Assembly (NCBI RefSeq): GCF_052116145.1
Contig: NZ_JBQKLQ010000004.1
Coordinates: 124,001 to 188,000, forward strand
Source: Fundicoccus sp052116145
GTDB taxonomy: Bacteria; Bacillota; Bacilli; Lactobacillales; Aerococcaceae
DNA: 64,000 nucleotides
Direction: 5' to 3'
The number at the start of each line of letters is the position of its first letter. The first letter of the stretch is position 1. A program made the translations under genes and the position numbers. This document shows positions 42,854-51,725 of this stretch, in pieces. The notes beneath the pieces are model-generated. The model did not search any database and was not told where the DNA came from. It saw only the letters and a program-made list of their open reading frames with translations.

Positions 42854-43476
42854 ATGACAAAAGACTTTGACTATGAACAAATGCTGGCTGGTGAGCTGTA
42901 TTCTGCCTTCGGTTTTCGACCAGAAAATAGGCGCAAGCTAGTAAAATGCTAGCCGATAAAATCAATCGAATACCGATTGAAAATCGGGAGGAAATAATTG
43001 ACTTGGAGAAGGAATTATTTGGGAAAACCGGCGAGAATGTTTACGTTACGCCACCACTGTATGTTGATTATGGCAGACATATCGAGATTGGTAACCATTT
43101 CTATGCGAACATGGACTGTATTTTCTTAGATGTAAATAAAATTATATTCAAAGATCATGTAATGGTTGGCCCGCGCGTGAGCTTTTTTACGGCTGGGCAT
43201 CCGACCGATGCCGAGGTTCGGATTCAAGACCTCGAGTTTGGTCTACCGAGTGTGGTCGAGGATAATGTCTGGATAGGTGGTAACAGTACAATTCTTCCGG
43301 GCGTGACGATTGGCAAGAACGCAATTGTGGCAGCCGGTGCTGTGGTGACGAAAAGTGTGCCGGCCAATACAATTGTGGCAGGAAATCCCGCTCGCGTGAT
43401 GCGAGAAATCGGTGAAGAAGACAAGGTAAAATGGCAAGCAGCCAGAGCTGCTTACTTCAAAGGTAAAAATGCATAA
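42854..43476 (+). pseudogene. Frameshifted maltose/galactoside O-acetyltransferase
   Basis: The 5' segment from ATG 42854 (GGAG upstream) encodes FDYEQMLAGELYSAF and RRKLVK, the N-terminal maltose-acetyltransferase motif, then reaches TAG at 42950. The rest is in the next frame from ATG 42946: left-handed beta-helix hexapeptide repeats (VYVTPPLYVDYGRHIEIG, FTAGHP with the catalytic histidine, DNVWIGGNSTILPGVTIG, GNPARVMREI). One extra A in the AAAA run at 42943-42946 would join ...RKLVK-MLADK.... ATG 42946 overlaps the stop codon, so re-initiation could still give the 176-residue body. Either a recent inactivation, a sequencing slip, or coupled translation. Confidence 0.75.
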
Positions 43477-43499
43477 TCAGACACACTAGTATTTTAAGC

Positions 43500-43534
43500 A
43501 GCTAGGTGATAAGACGTTTATCACTTAGCTTTGT
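43500..43534 (+). terminator. Hairpin after the acetyltransferase
   Basis: AGCTAGGTGATAA (43500-43512), GACG, then TTATCACTTAGCT (43518-43530) pair with one wobble; TTGTCTGTC follows, a weak T tract. Confidence 0.6.
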
Positions 43535-43623
43535 CTGTCTATTCTGCAGTTGAAAAGAGCGCTTCTCTAGAATAGATTTCGGTAAATGCGTATACTGTAG
43601 TAAAGAAATGAAGGAGGGATTTT

Positions 43624-44364
43624 ATGACCAATTTGCATGACGTATTAAAAATGTTAAGAGGGCATAAGTGGGTCAACTTGACGCATGATGTGACAGCGGA
43701 GATTCCAATTTATCATACGTTTAATCCTTTATCGCAAGGGATTATTTCAACTTTAGAAGATGGTCGTGTCGATTCACGTGAGTATACAATTGGGACGTCC
43801 CATGGAACGCACATTGATGCGCCGAAACACTTCGCAGCCGGGACACGGAGTTTAGAAGAAATCCCCCTTGAAGAGCGGGTGTTACCTTTATATGTCATTC
43901 ATTTAGAAGATAAGGTCAAGGAAACTCCGGGCTATGCGGTTACCGTGGAAGATATCAAAGCCTTCGAATCAGAGTTCGGCGAGTTACCTGCAGGGAGTTT
44001 TGTGGCTTTCTCGAGTGGTTGGTACAAGCGTTTTTATGATTCAGCAGTGTTTAAAAATGTGGACGAGAGCGGCACGGAACATACGCCTGGTTGGTCAATT
44101 CCAGCGCTTGAATATTTAAGTCGTAAACGTGGTGTCACAGCGATTGGTCATGAAACCCTCAATACAGACAGTGGGGTAGAGGCGGCTGAGGCTGGTTTCT
44201 TGGATGCTGAATTGTATTGGTTGGCTGAGGATAAGTTTCAAGTCGAGTTGATGGCGAATTTGGATCAGGTGCCGGCTGTGGGGAGTATTATTTTTGTGAC
44301 GGTGCCGCATATTCATGGTGCGCCTGGTTTTACCGCAGAAGTTTTTGCGATTGTGCCAAATTAG
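43624..44364 (+). CDS. Cyclase-family metal hydrolase (kynurenine formamidase-like)
   Basis: Cyclase superfamily (PF04199 type) amidohydrolase of 246 residues. The metal-binding HGTHIDAPKHF motif is at about residues 60-70, GHETLNTDSG lies in the middle, and the C-terminal VPHIHGAPGFTAEVFAI completes the fold. Relatives hydrolyse N-formylkynurenine, cyclic amides or similar bonds; no tryptophan-catabolic genes are here, so the substrate is open. GGAGGG precedes the ATG, and TATACTG at about 43593 may be the promoter -10. It ends at a terminator shared with the convergent glycerate kinase. Confidence 0.85.
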   Translation: MTNLHDVLKMLRGHKWVNLTHDVTAEIPIYHTFNPLSQGIISTLEDGRVDSREYTIGTSHGTHIDAPKHFAAGTRSLEEIPLEERVLPLYVIHLEDKVKETPGYAVTVEDIKAFESEFGELPAGSFVAFSSGWYKRFYDSAVFKNVDESGTEHTPGWSIPALEYLSRKRGVTAIGHETLNTDSGVEAAEAGFLDAELYWLAEDKFQVELMANLDQVPAVGSIIFVTVPHIHGAPGFTAEVFAIVPN

Positions 44365-44500
44365 GCCTTTGGTGAGTTGTTGGTATTTCGGTGGTGAAGT
44401 GGTGAACTGGTGAAGCTCTGGGGTTCTGATGTCTTGAGATGCAGGACAGGCGATGATGCAGAAATTTTAGAAATGCTGTTGAGAGAAATATAGAATGCTT

Positions 44501-44539
44501 AAATAAGCCGGGAACTCTTGAGTGCTTCCCGGCTTATTT
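44501..44539. terminator. Bidirectional terminator between convergent genes
   Basis: AAATAAGCCGGGAA (44501-44514) and TTCCCGGCTTATTT (44526-44539) form a perfect 14-base stem over an 11-base loop; A and T runs on both sides serve both strands. The preceding 130 bases are G/T-rich on the plus strand and hold no gene. Confidence 0.88.
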
Positions 44540-44548
44540 GTCTTGCGA

Positions 44549-45682
44549 TTAGCTTAACAGTCTGCAAATGGCTTCGCTTGTGGCTTCAATGTTTGTGAGG
44601 GTGTGTTTCATCAGGTTCTCGAGATCGCTTGGGCCGGGTGCAATGCTAAACATCGCATCGAAGCCTTCGTTGTATAGTGCCTGATAATCTTTGCCGAGGC
44701 TACCGGCCAGAGCGATCGCCGTGATGTTTGGATTGACTTTCTTGGCCACTTTGACCACACCAAAAGGCGTTTTTCCATATTGAGTTTGATGATCCATTTG
44801 GCCTTCTCCCGTAAAAATCACATGCGCTTTCTTGGCAACATCGGCCAATTTTGTTTCTCGAATGACAATATCGATTCCGCTTTCTAGGACTGCGGGGGTG
44901 AAAGCCAATAGGCCGGCTCCTAAACCACCTGCCGCACCACTGCCGGGGATTTCACGGATAGATTTGTTGAGCTGTTGCTCAATGACGCTGGCATAATGGG
45001 CTAGGGCTTGATCTAATTCTTCAACCATCGCTGGTGTCGCACCTTTTTGCGGGCCAAAGATGGCTGAAGCGCCTTGGGGACCACATAAAGGATTATTGAC
45101 ATCACAGGCGACAGTCAGCTTGACTTGGCTAAGTTTAGGGTGGCAATTGCTTAAATCGATAGTGTGTAAATAACGTAAGGCAGCTCCGCCGGGTGGCAGT
45201 GGCATGCCATCTTTGTCCAGAAATCGAATGCCAAGAGCTTGGGCCATGCCGCTGCCGCCATCATTGGTCGCGCTGCCTCCGAGGCCAAGAATGATCTGGT
45301 CAATGCCTTGATCCAAGCAGTGGGCGATTAATTCACCTGTTCCATAACTAGAGGTGATACGAGGATCGCGCTCGTCTTGTGTGAGTAAGTGTAGTCCGCT
45401 AGCACTCGCCATTTCAATCACAGCTGTTTTGGGCTGCTCTAATATACCGTAGGTCGCCGTGACAGAGTGGCCGATTGGATTGTGAACGACTGCCTGGTGG
45501 ATGCTACCATGTCGGCTATTGACGAGTGCTTGAACCGTTCCTTCGCCGCCATCTGCCATAGGCAACTTGATGATGTTGGCCGTTGGAAAGACTTTTCGGA
45601 TGCCTTTTTCCATCGCCTGACAAATCTCTATTGCAGAGGCGCTTTCTTTAAAAGAATCGGGTGCGAGTATGATTGTTTTCAT
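44549..45682 (-). CDS. Glycerate kinase
   Basis: ATP-dependent glycerate kinase of the GarK/GlxK type (glycerate 2-kinase fold), forming phosphoglycerate. Seen: ILAPDSFKESASAIEICQAMEKG, PMADGGEGTVQAL, GLGGSATNDGGSGMAQALG, GAAGGLGAGLLAF and IFTGEGQMDHQTQYGKTPFGV. 377 residues, standard. AGGAGG precedes the ATG at 45682. Single minus-strand gene ending at the shared terminator. Its sense strand is C/A-rich, in keeping with the plus-strand G/T richness of this neighbourhood rather than with gene direction. Confidence 0.94.
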   Translation of the reverse strand: MKTIILAPDSFKESASAIEICQAMEKGIRKVFPTANIIKLPMADGGEGTVQALVNSRHGSIHQAVVHNPIGHSVTATYGILEQPKTAVIEMASASGLHLLTQDERDPRITSSYGTGELIAHCLDQGIDQIILGLGGSATNDGGSGMAQALGIRFLDKDGMPLPPGGAALRYLHTIDLSNCHPKLSQVKLTVACDVNNPLCGPQGASAIFGPQKGATPAMVEELDQALAHYASVIEQQLNKSIREIPGSGAAGGLGAGLLAFTPAVLESGIDIVIRETKLADVAKKAHVIFTGEGQMDHQTQYGKTPFGVVKVAKKVNPNITAIALAGSLGKDYQALYNEGFDAMFSIAPGPSDLENLMKHTLTNIEATSEAICRLLS

Positions 45683-46126
45683 GTGGATCCTCCTGACTGG
45701 TGAGTGTTTGAGTTGTGTACATGATAGTGGTTTGGGGTCGATCTAGTCAGTCCGCGACTAGCTAGCTTGTGTCCTTGCTTCTATTCTATTCTAATGGAAA
45801 GGCAGTCATAATCAAAAGAGATTGGTGTGTGGGGTAGCTTAGTCTTGTTGGAAAGTGTGAGTGGTTTGTTAATAATGGCGAATTTGCGAGGCCGCTCTTA
45901 CTTTAAGCCATTCATATATACCACTTTCAAAAATTTGTCGCCGTCCTAAAGAAAGCTCACAGAACCACAGCAAAAAACACACGGTAGCTAACTGAGTCAT
46001 CTTACTATTAGCAAGTGACTCAAGGAGAAAACGTGTGTTTGATTTTTTTATCTTTGACTAAATTTGTGGCTAATAGTCAGTTAACTAATCATAATCAGCT
46101 GAGTTAGTCAGCCAAATAGTCAGAGC
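45683..46126. other. Intergenic stretch with a large hairpin
   Basis: No gene is supported. 45690-45880 is G/T-rich on the plus strand. 45975-46050 forms a two-level hairpin. 46068-46115 repeats the words AGTCAG and TTAGTCAG several times, perhaps a second structured end for the flavocytochrome transcript. Confidence 0.6.
45975..46050. terminator. Two-tier terminator after the cytoplasmic flavocytochrome
   Basis: The outer stem AAACACACG/CGTGTGTTT encloses an inner stem GAGTCA/TGACTC. On the minus strand it ends in TTTTTTGC; on the plus strand in GATTTTTTTA. It lies about 80 bases beyond the minus-strand stop. Confidence 0.7.
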
Positions 46127-47827
46127 TTATAAATGTTTGGCCGCATGTTCACCACTTAAGCGCCCACTTGTTAGAGCGAACTGAACCGCACTTCCTGACA
46201 TATAGACTTGATTGTATAAGACTTTGTTGGCAGTTTCACCGACCGCGTATAGGTTCTCAATTGAAGAGCCATCCGCTTTCAAGACCCGCATTGCCTCATC
46301 CGTTTTGACACCACCAAATGTTCCCATTGTTAAAGGATACATTTTGATAGCATAGAAGGGCGACTGGCGAACTGGTGCTAGAAATTCAGCGTCTTTACCA
46401 AAGGCATCTTGTCCAGCCTCTGCACCTTCGTTATATTGCTGCATTGTCTGGCTCAAAGTTATCGGTGGCACGTTCATTGCCTCAGCTAATGCTTCAATTG
46501 TTTCAGCTTTCACTGCTTGATCGCTAGGTAGTAAAGTTTCTAAAGCCTCCACTAAGGCTTGATTTTGCTCAGCACTATCTAATAATAACCAGGTCGCGTC
46601 CTGGTCCAACAATTGATTAGCAGCAATTGCATAATGAGACTGTTCATTCATAAAACGTTCACCTATCTGGTTCACGTAAACTTTTGACCAATCCATCATC
46701 AGACTTTGCATCACAGGATGTTGTAAATAACTCGTAATACCCAAACCAATAATCCATGGTTCTTCGTACAATGTCGCTCCAGCATCCAGAGCCATAAGAA
46801 TACCATCCCCGGTAGCACCAGGGGTTGCCATACTTGTAAAGGACGTACCCGCTGCTTGCGGAACATATTGTTGAAGCATTTCCTCATTTTTCGCAAAACC
46901 ACCGGACGCTAAGATGACTTTCTTGGCCCGGATTGTTAGTGCCGCTTCAGGTCCTTCTGCCAAGGCCCCCACCAGTTGGCCATCTTCCCAAATTAATTCT
47001 TTGACAGCTGTTTCAGTTCTCAATTCAATGTGATGGTCTTCAAGGAACTTCACCAAATTTTGAATCAGTGATTGACCAAGTGTTGCGCCATCCTTTTGTT
47101 CAATGGGATCATGTAAACGACGCACTGGGTCAACCCCAAAGCCATAAATTTGTCGATAGGCATGACCGGCATAATCATGAAGCCATTCAGTTGTAATAAT
47201 CGCCTCATCCATAAACTTATCAACCACTTCATAATTCGGATAGAGTCCCTCAGGATTCGAAGATGCCTGACGCTCTTTCCATAGGCTCATCCAAGAAACC
47301 TTTGTATCCTCAATCCCAGCTTCACGTTGGAACTTAGTCCCTGGCGCAGCTATGCCACCGCCTGACAAACCAGTCGATCCACCAATGGTCCCCAATTTTT
47401 CTAAAACGAGAATATTTTTAGCACCATGCTCATAAGCAGAAATTGCTGCCGCCAAGCCAGCACCACCCGAACCGACCACAAGAATATCGGTTGAAAGACA
47501 CTCCTCAAGCTTGTCGTTACTTGCTTGATCTTTATTCTTCAAAGCCTCCACATCGCCGCCAGCTTCCTCAACCGCCAAAGTAACTGCCGCAATAATCCCT
47601 TCACTGGTCACGGTCGCACCAGAAATCGCATCGATATTCAGTGATTGTTGCGCAACAATCGCCTGAGGAATTCTCTGAAAGACCGGGGCAGTCAATCCCG
47701 CCGTTTCCCCATGATCAAACACCTGGACCTCAAGAATTGCCTCATCAGAAAACGTCGTTCTCACATTAATTGGCCCGTGATTCCCCTTGACACTTGTTTC
47801 GTAAATCCCCGACTTATATTGACCCAT
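46127..47827 (-). CDS. Cytoplasmic flavocytochrome c-type reductase (FMN_bind + FAD_binding_2)
   Basis: Fumarate-reductase-like flavoprotein. Residues 1-95 are an FMN_bind domain with the ApbE flavinylation motif DAISGAT (66-72); the remainder is the FAD-binding and catalytic module of fumarate/urocanate reductases (ILVVGSGGAGLAAAISAYEHG, GTIGGSTGLSGGG, GVKTDEAMRV, GSAVQFALTSGRLSGEHAAKHL). It starts directly with FMN_bind and has no signal peptide, so it should act in the cytoplasm with FMN as internal electron carrier. AAGGAGAG precedes the ATG. The electron acceptor may be fumarate or another unsaturated acid. A secreted paralogue begins at 63044. Confidence 0.9.
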   Translation of the reverse strand: MGQYKSGIYETSVKGNHGPINVRTTFSDEAILEVQVFDHGETAGLTAPVFQRIPQAIVAQQSLNIDAISGATVTSEGIIAAVTLAVEEAGGDVEALKNKDQASNDKLEECLSTDILVVGSGGAGLAAAISAYEHGAKNILVLEKLGTIGGSTGLSGGGIAAPGTKFQREAGIEDTKVSWMSLWKERQASSNPEGLYPNYEVVDKFMDEAIITTEWLHDYAGHAYRQIYGFGVDPVRRLHDPIEQKDGATLGQSLIQNLVKFLEDHHIELRTETAVKELIWEDGQLVGALAEGPEAALTIRAKKVILASGGFAKNEEMLQQYVPQAAGTSFTSMATPGATGDGILMALDAGATLYEEPWIIGLGITSYLQHPVMQSLMMDWSKVYVNQIGERFMNEQSHYAIAANQLLDQDATWLLLDSAEQNQALVEALETLLPSDQAVKAETIEALAEAMNVPPITLSQTMQQYNEGAEAGQDAFGKDAEFLAPVRQSPFYAIKMYPLTMGTFGGVKTDEAMRVLKADGSSIENLYAVGETANKVLYNQVYMSGSAVQFALTSGRLSGEHAAKHL

Positions 47828-48217
47828 TTTATCTCTCCTTTATTAATAACGCTTACAATTTGTATTGTATAGTGAAAAGATACACAAAACAACCAAAATT
47901 TCAAAATAGTTCACCAAATCCTTCTGTCCTAACCAAGTAAATCATGCAGCATGATAAGTCACTCGTGTATGTAAAGAGTGTATAGTTAATTAGTTTCTAA
48001 GCTAGATTCTTATTATCAACTAGAAATAAAACACTTGACTATGAGCTTGTAATAATTAGATTATCTAATCAGTAAAGTTGTGTTTTTGTGAGCAATAAAA
48101 GGCATGTCCTCCCAATTCACGGAAGATCTAACGGAATTCAGCTAAAAGAAGCTCACCTTTTTTTGAAGTTTATAAGGAGAGTTGGGTATAATAACCTAAA
48201 TAGGAAAGGGAGCGTGA
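47828..48217. other. Divergent intergenic region
   Basis: About 390 bases between divergent genes. It holds the perfect palindrome ATTAGATTATCTAAT (48055-48069), a possible operator, and TATAAT (48187-48192), the -10 of the kinase gene. No gene is seen. Confidence 0.6.
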
Positions 48218-49081
48218 GTGGGGATGGATACTAGCTGGTTAGAGGACTTACCCATCGATGGAATTCGTGAAGTGATTGAAGTCAGCGGTGGTGACGTCAA
48301 TCAAGCCTATCGTCTGAAAGGAGAGGCAGCAGATTATTTCTTGTTGCTTCAAGCAAACAGAACAGAAGATTTTTTTGCTTCAGAAATAGCTGGATTAAAT
48401 GCTTTCGCCTCCGCGGGTATCCGTGCTCCCAAAGTGCTGGCTAGTGGCAGGCTTGATCAAGCTGCCTACTTGCTGTTAGAGTTTTTAGAAGAGGGCCATG
48501 GTAGCCAAAAAGACCTCGGGCAACTTGTTGCTAAATTACACCGGCAGTATCAAGCTGATGGTCAATTCGGTTTTCACTTACCTCATCACGGTGGCGCCAT
48601 CAGCTTTGATAATCAGTGGACATCATCCTGGAGTGAATTTTTAGTTGAAGGGAGGCTGGATAAATTGCGAGATGCGCTGCTTGCCAAAGGCCGCTGGACT
48701 TCTTACGAAGGCGATTTGTATGAAGCCGTGCGCCAACATATACTACAAGAACTAGCTCAACACGAAAGCAAGGCCACATTGTTGCATGGGGATTTATGGA
48801 GTGGTAATTTTATGTTTTTAACAGACGGGAGCCCTGCACTCTTTGATCCTTCACCTTTTTACGGCGATCGCGAATTTGATATTGGCATAACGACTGTTTT
48901 CGGTGGCTTCAATCAAGACTTCTACGATGCTTATCAGAGCAGCTATCCACTTGCGACGGGTTGGCAAAAGCGAATCCACTATTATCGCCTGTATTTATTG
49001 CTAGTTCATTTAGACAAATTTGGTGCCAGCTACGCGATGAGTGTGAAGCATGAACTCGAGACTATTTTGTCCAATGCTTAA
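48218..49081 (+). CDS. Fructosamine-kinase-like protein
   Basis: Kinase of the fructosamine-3-kinase/aminoglycoside phosphotransferase fold, 287 residues. Seen: LLLQANRT-type lysine loop region, LLHGDLWSGNFMF (catalytic Asp) and ALFDPSPFYGDREFDIGITTVFGG (metal-binding region specific to fructosamine kinases, in place of the DxD of sugar kinases). Bacterial members phosphorylate protein-bound or free ketoamines as deglycation repair. Start GTG 48218 with AAAGGG 7 bases upstream; ATG 48224 is an alternative. It has its own promoter; the two-component genes start 90 bases later. Confidence 0.88.
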   Translation: MGMDTSWLEDLPIDGIREVIEVSGGDVNQAYRLKGEAADYFLLLQANRTEDFFASEIAGLNAFASAGIRAPKVLASGRLDQAAYLLLEFLEEGHGSQKDLGQLVAKLHRQYQADGQFGFHLPHHGGAISFDNQWTSSWSEFLVEGRLDKLRDALLAKGRWTSYEGDLYEAVRQHILQELAQHESKATLLHGDLWSGNFMFLTDGSPALFDPSPFYGDREFDIGITTVFGGFNQDFYDAYQSSYPLATGWQKRIHYYRLYLLLVHLDKFGASYAMSVKHELETILSNA

Positions 49082-49173
49082 GGACTCAACATGCGGCTTA
49101 AGTTTGGTGTCATGCCTTTAAATTTTGACTATACTATACAAGTACTCGCTGAATAAATGAAAGTTGGTGCTAC

Positions 49174-49851
49174 ATGTTTAAACTGATGATTGTTGAAGAT
49201 GACCTTGTGATTCAAGACGCTTTAAAAACTGAATTGGAGAAATGGGGTTATCAGGTCCACTGCGTCTCACAATTTCACGATGTGATGGCCGATTACCTTG
49301 AATTCGAGCCACAACTGGTCATCTTAGACGTTAATTTACCCGCCTTTAATGGTTACCACTGGTGCCAAGAAATTCGAAAAATTTCACAAATTCCCATTGT
49401 TTTTATCACGTCGCGTGATGAAACGATGGATTTAGTTATGGCCATCCAACTCGGAGGAGATGATTACATTCAAAAGCCATTTCAGCTGTCGATTGTGACG
49501 GCCAAAGTTCAAGCACTCCTGCGCCGCACTTATGATTTCAACGAGCCCCTTCAATTTATGAGCGTCGGCCAAGTCGTTCTCAGGGCTAACGAATCGCGCC
49601 TGACAGTTGGTGAGGAAGCTGTCGATTTGACCCGCAACGAACTACGAATCATCGAGATTCTCTTTCAGCACAAGGGCACCTTCGTGACCCGTGAGGCGAT
49701 CATGATGCACCTCTGGGAGGATGAAAGTTTTATCGACGATAATACATTGGCTGTCAACATCACTCGTTTGCGCAAGAAATTCACAGAAATCGGTCAAACG
49801 AACATGATCAAAACGAAAAAAGGAGTCGGCTATGGCGTGGGAATCGATTAG
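49174..49851 (+). CDS. Response regulator, OmpR family (BceR/GraR type)
   Basis: DNA-binding response regulator of 225 residues. The receiver domain has acidic residues in IVEDD and the phospho-acceptor Asp52 in VILDVNLP, followed by FITSRDE and the conserved lysine in GGDDYIQKPF; the C-terminal winged helix has LTRNELRIIEILFQHKG and VGYGVGID. It overlaps the sensor kinase gene by 20 bases. With the ABC genes that follow, this is a Bce-type resistance module, which normally senses antimicrobial peptides through the transporter and induces it. No clear ribosome binding site beyond AAAGTTGG. Confidence 0.92.
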   Translation: MFKLMIVEDDLVIQDALKTELEKWGYQVHCVSQFHDVMADYLEFEPQLVILDVNLPAFNGYHWCQEIRKISQIPIVFITSRDETMDLVMAIQLGGDDYIQKPFQLSIVTAKVQALLRRTYDFNEPLQFMSVGQVVLRANESRLTVGEEAVDLTRNELRIIEILFQHKGTFVTREAIMMHLWEDESFIDDNTLAVNITRLRKKFTEIGQTNMIKTKKGVGYGVGID

Positions 49852-50854
49852 TAACAAACACAAAATTAGTGCATTAATATATTTTGCCAAATACCCTTTA
49901 ATTTTCTGGGCTCTGACGAGTGCCATTTTTACAATTCTATTATTATTCTTAGACTTTCCACTAATTGCCAGCGCCTATGCAATTGGCCTATCCGGTCTGG
50001 TGTTGGGCGTTTGGCTAATCAAACAATGGTATCTTTTAAAACGAAAATATCTCGCATTGCGACAATTGGATGAAAGTTCTATCTTAACGATTCGCAAACA
50101 GGTCGATGACAAAGACCTAATTATGCAAACTTACATCACTCAATATGAAGTCCTATTAAAAAAACATGCGCTTGAGCGCCAAGAATTTCAACAACATCTT
50201 GAAGAACAGAAAGATTACTTCACCTTATGGTTGCACCAAATTAAAACACCGATTTCGAGTATTAGCTTGATTCTGCAACAAGAAGGTCTTGAAACTAGTC
50301 GTCAAACGATTAAACATGAATTAATTTACCTAAACGATTATACACATATGGGACTGAACTATTTAAAGTTAGCAGATACCGGTCATGAACTCGATTTGAG
50401 TTTAGTTGCGGTTGACCCTTTAATCAGAAACATCCTCAAGAAGTATGCCAGTTTATTTATTTACAATCATATCCAAATCAATTATTCTCCCTTAAATCTA
50501 ACCGTCTTGTCCGATGCTAAATGGTTGCAAATCCTCTTGGAACAAATTCTATCCAATGCTCTCAAATACACGCCGGCCGGTGGCGAAATTACGATTGAAA
50601 TTAAAGACGCAACTAAAATTCTTATTAAGGATACCGGCATTGGCATTCATCCGAATGACTTACCGAAGATTTTTGAAAAAGGCTATAGCGGCTTGAATGG
50701 TCGGATGCAAGATAAGTCGACTGGTCTTGGTTTATTCTTGGCGCGTAAAATTTGTCAGCGACTCAACTACAGTTTACAGATTGAATCAGAGGTTGGGAAA
50801 GGAACCCTTGTATACTTAGAAACGCGTCGCGATGCCATTGAAATATTCGATTAA
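49832..50854 (+). CDS. Intramembrane-sensing histidine kinase (BceS type)
   Basis: Sensor kinase of 340 residues with two membrane segments (about 24-40 and 44-66) separated by only a few residues, so no external sensor domain, as in BceS. The phosphorylated histidine is His135 in LWLHQIKTPISS. The ATPase region has the N box near ILEQILSNALKYTP, then DTGIGIHPNDLPKIFEKGYSG and GLGLFLARKICQRL. Signal input is expected from the BceB-like permease. It overlaps the regulator gene and ends at a terminator hairpin before the ABC genes. Confidence 0.92.
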   Translation: MAWESISNKHKISALIYFAKYPLIFWALTSAIFTILLLFLDFPLIASAYAIGLSGLVLGVWLIKQWYLLKRKYLALRQLDESSILTIRKQVDDKDLIMQTYITQYEVLLKKHALERQEFQQHLEEQKDYFTLWLHQIKTPISSISLILQQEGLETSRQTIKHELIYLNDYTHMGLNYLKLADTGHELDLSLVAVDPLIRNILKKYASLFIYNHIQINYSPLNLTVLSDAKWLQILLEQILSNALKYTPAGGEITIEIKDATKILIKDTGIGIHPNDLPKIFEKGYSGLNGRMQDKSTGLGLFLARKICQRLNYSLQIESEVGKGTLVYLETRRDAIEIFD

Positions 50855-50859
50855 CTTGG

Positions 50860-50888
50860 AACCTTACAAGAATGTAAGGTTTTCTTTT
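50860..50888 (+). terminator. Terminator between the two-component and ABC genes
   Basis: AACCTTACA (50860-50868), AGAA, TGTAAGGTT (50873-50881), then TTCTTTTAT. A further TGTAAGG lies at 50893-50899, so the region may also bind a regulator. It separates regulator expression from transporter expression. Confidence 0.8.
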
Positions 50889-50961
50889 ATATTGTAAGGA
50901 TCAATAAATGCTCGATTCTTCTAAACAGGATAAGATAAGGGTAGTTAAAGAGGAGGAATAA

Positions 50962-51723
50962 ATGATGGCCTTATTAGAAGTACAACATTTGAAGAAAGTA
51001 TATAAAAACCGCTTAGGAACAAACGAAACGATTGCTTTGAAAGATGTCGACTTTTCAGTCATGAAAGGTGAATTTGTTTCCATTATGGGTGAATCAGGCT
51101 CAGGTAAAACAACTTTACTGAATTTACTATCGACGTTAGATGTCCCAAGTGAAGGTGAAATTCTGTTAGCAGGTAAAGCTTTGTCGAACATAAAACAGTC
51201 GGACTTATCCGGGTTCCGCCGTGAACAATTAGGCTTTGTGTTTCAAGATTTCAACTTATTAGATAACTTTAGTTTAAAAGACAATATTCTATTGCCTTTA
51301 GTTTTGGCTAATACCCCTTATAAAATTATGGAAGAACTACTGCAACCACTTGCCCAACAGTTGGGGATTGAACAATTATTGGATAACTATCCTTATGAAG
51401 TGTCCGGGGGGCAAAAACAAAGAGCAGCTGTCGCGAGAGCTTTAATTACACAGCCACAACTTGTTTTAGCCGATGAGCCAACTGGTGCTTTAGACTCAAG
51501 GTCGAGTCAAGAGTTATTACAACTCTTTGAAAGAATCCACCAAGCGGGTCAAACCATTTTAATGGTGACGCATAGTGTCAAAGCGGCTAGCCATTCAAGC
51601 CGCGTCTTATTCATCCGTGATGGCCGGGTTTACCATGAATTATACCGTGGTAACCAAAATCCGGATCAATTCACGAATCAAATCAGTCAGGCTTTATTCG
51701 TTAGTTTGGACCGAGGTGAATAG
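50962..51723 (+). CDS. BceA-like ABC transporter ATPase
   Basis: ATPase of 253 residues in the MacB/LolD-like group. Walker A GESGSGKTT, Q loop VFQDFNLL, signature VSGGQKQRAAVARAL, Walker B LVLADEPTGALD, H loop MVTHS. It begins with two ATG codons after AGAGGAGG; either is possible. The permease ORF starts at its stop codon. BceAB-type pumps free lipid II-cycle targets from peptide antibiotics such as bacitracin and nisin. Which peptide applies here cannot be read. Confidence 0.93.
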   Translation: MMALLEVQHLKKVYKNRLGTNETIALKDVDFSVMKGEFVSIMGESGSGKTTLLNLLSTLDVPSEGEILLAGKALSNIKQSDLSGFRREQLGFVFQDFNLLDNFSLKDNILLPLVLANTPYKIMEELLQPLAQQLGIEQLLDNYPYEVSGGQKQRAAVARALITQPQLVLADEPTGALDSRSSQELLQLFERIHQAGQTILMVTHSVKAASHSSRVLFIRDGRVYHELYRGNQNPDQFTNQISQALFVSLDRGE

Positions 51724-51725
51724 TG

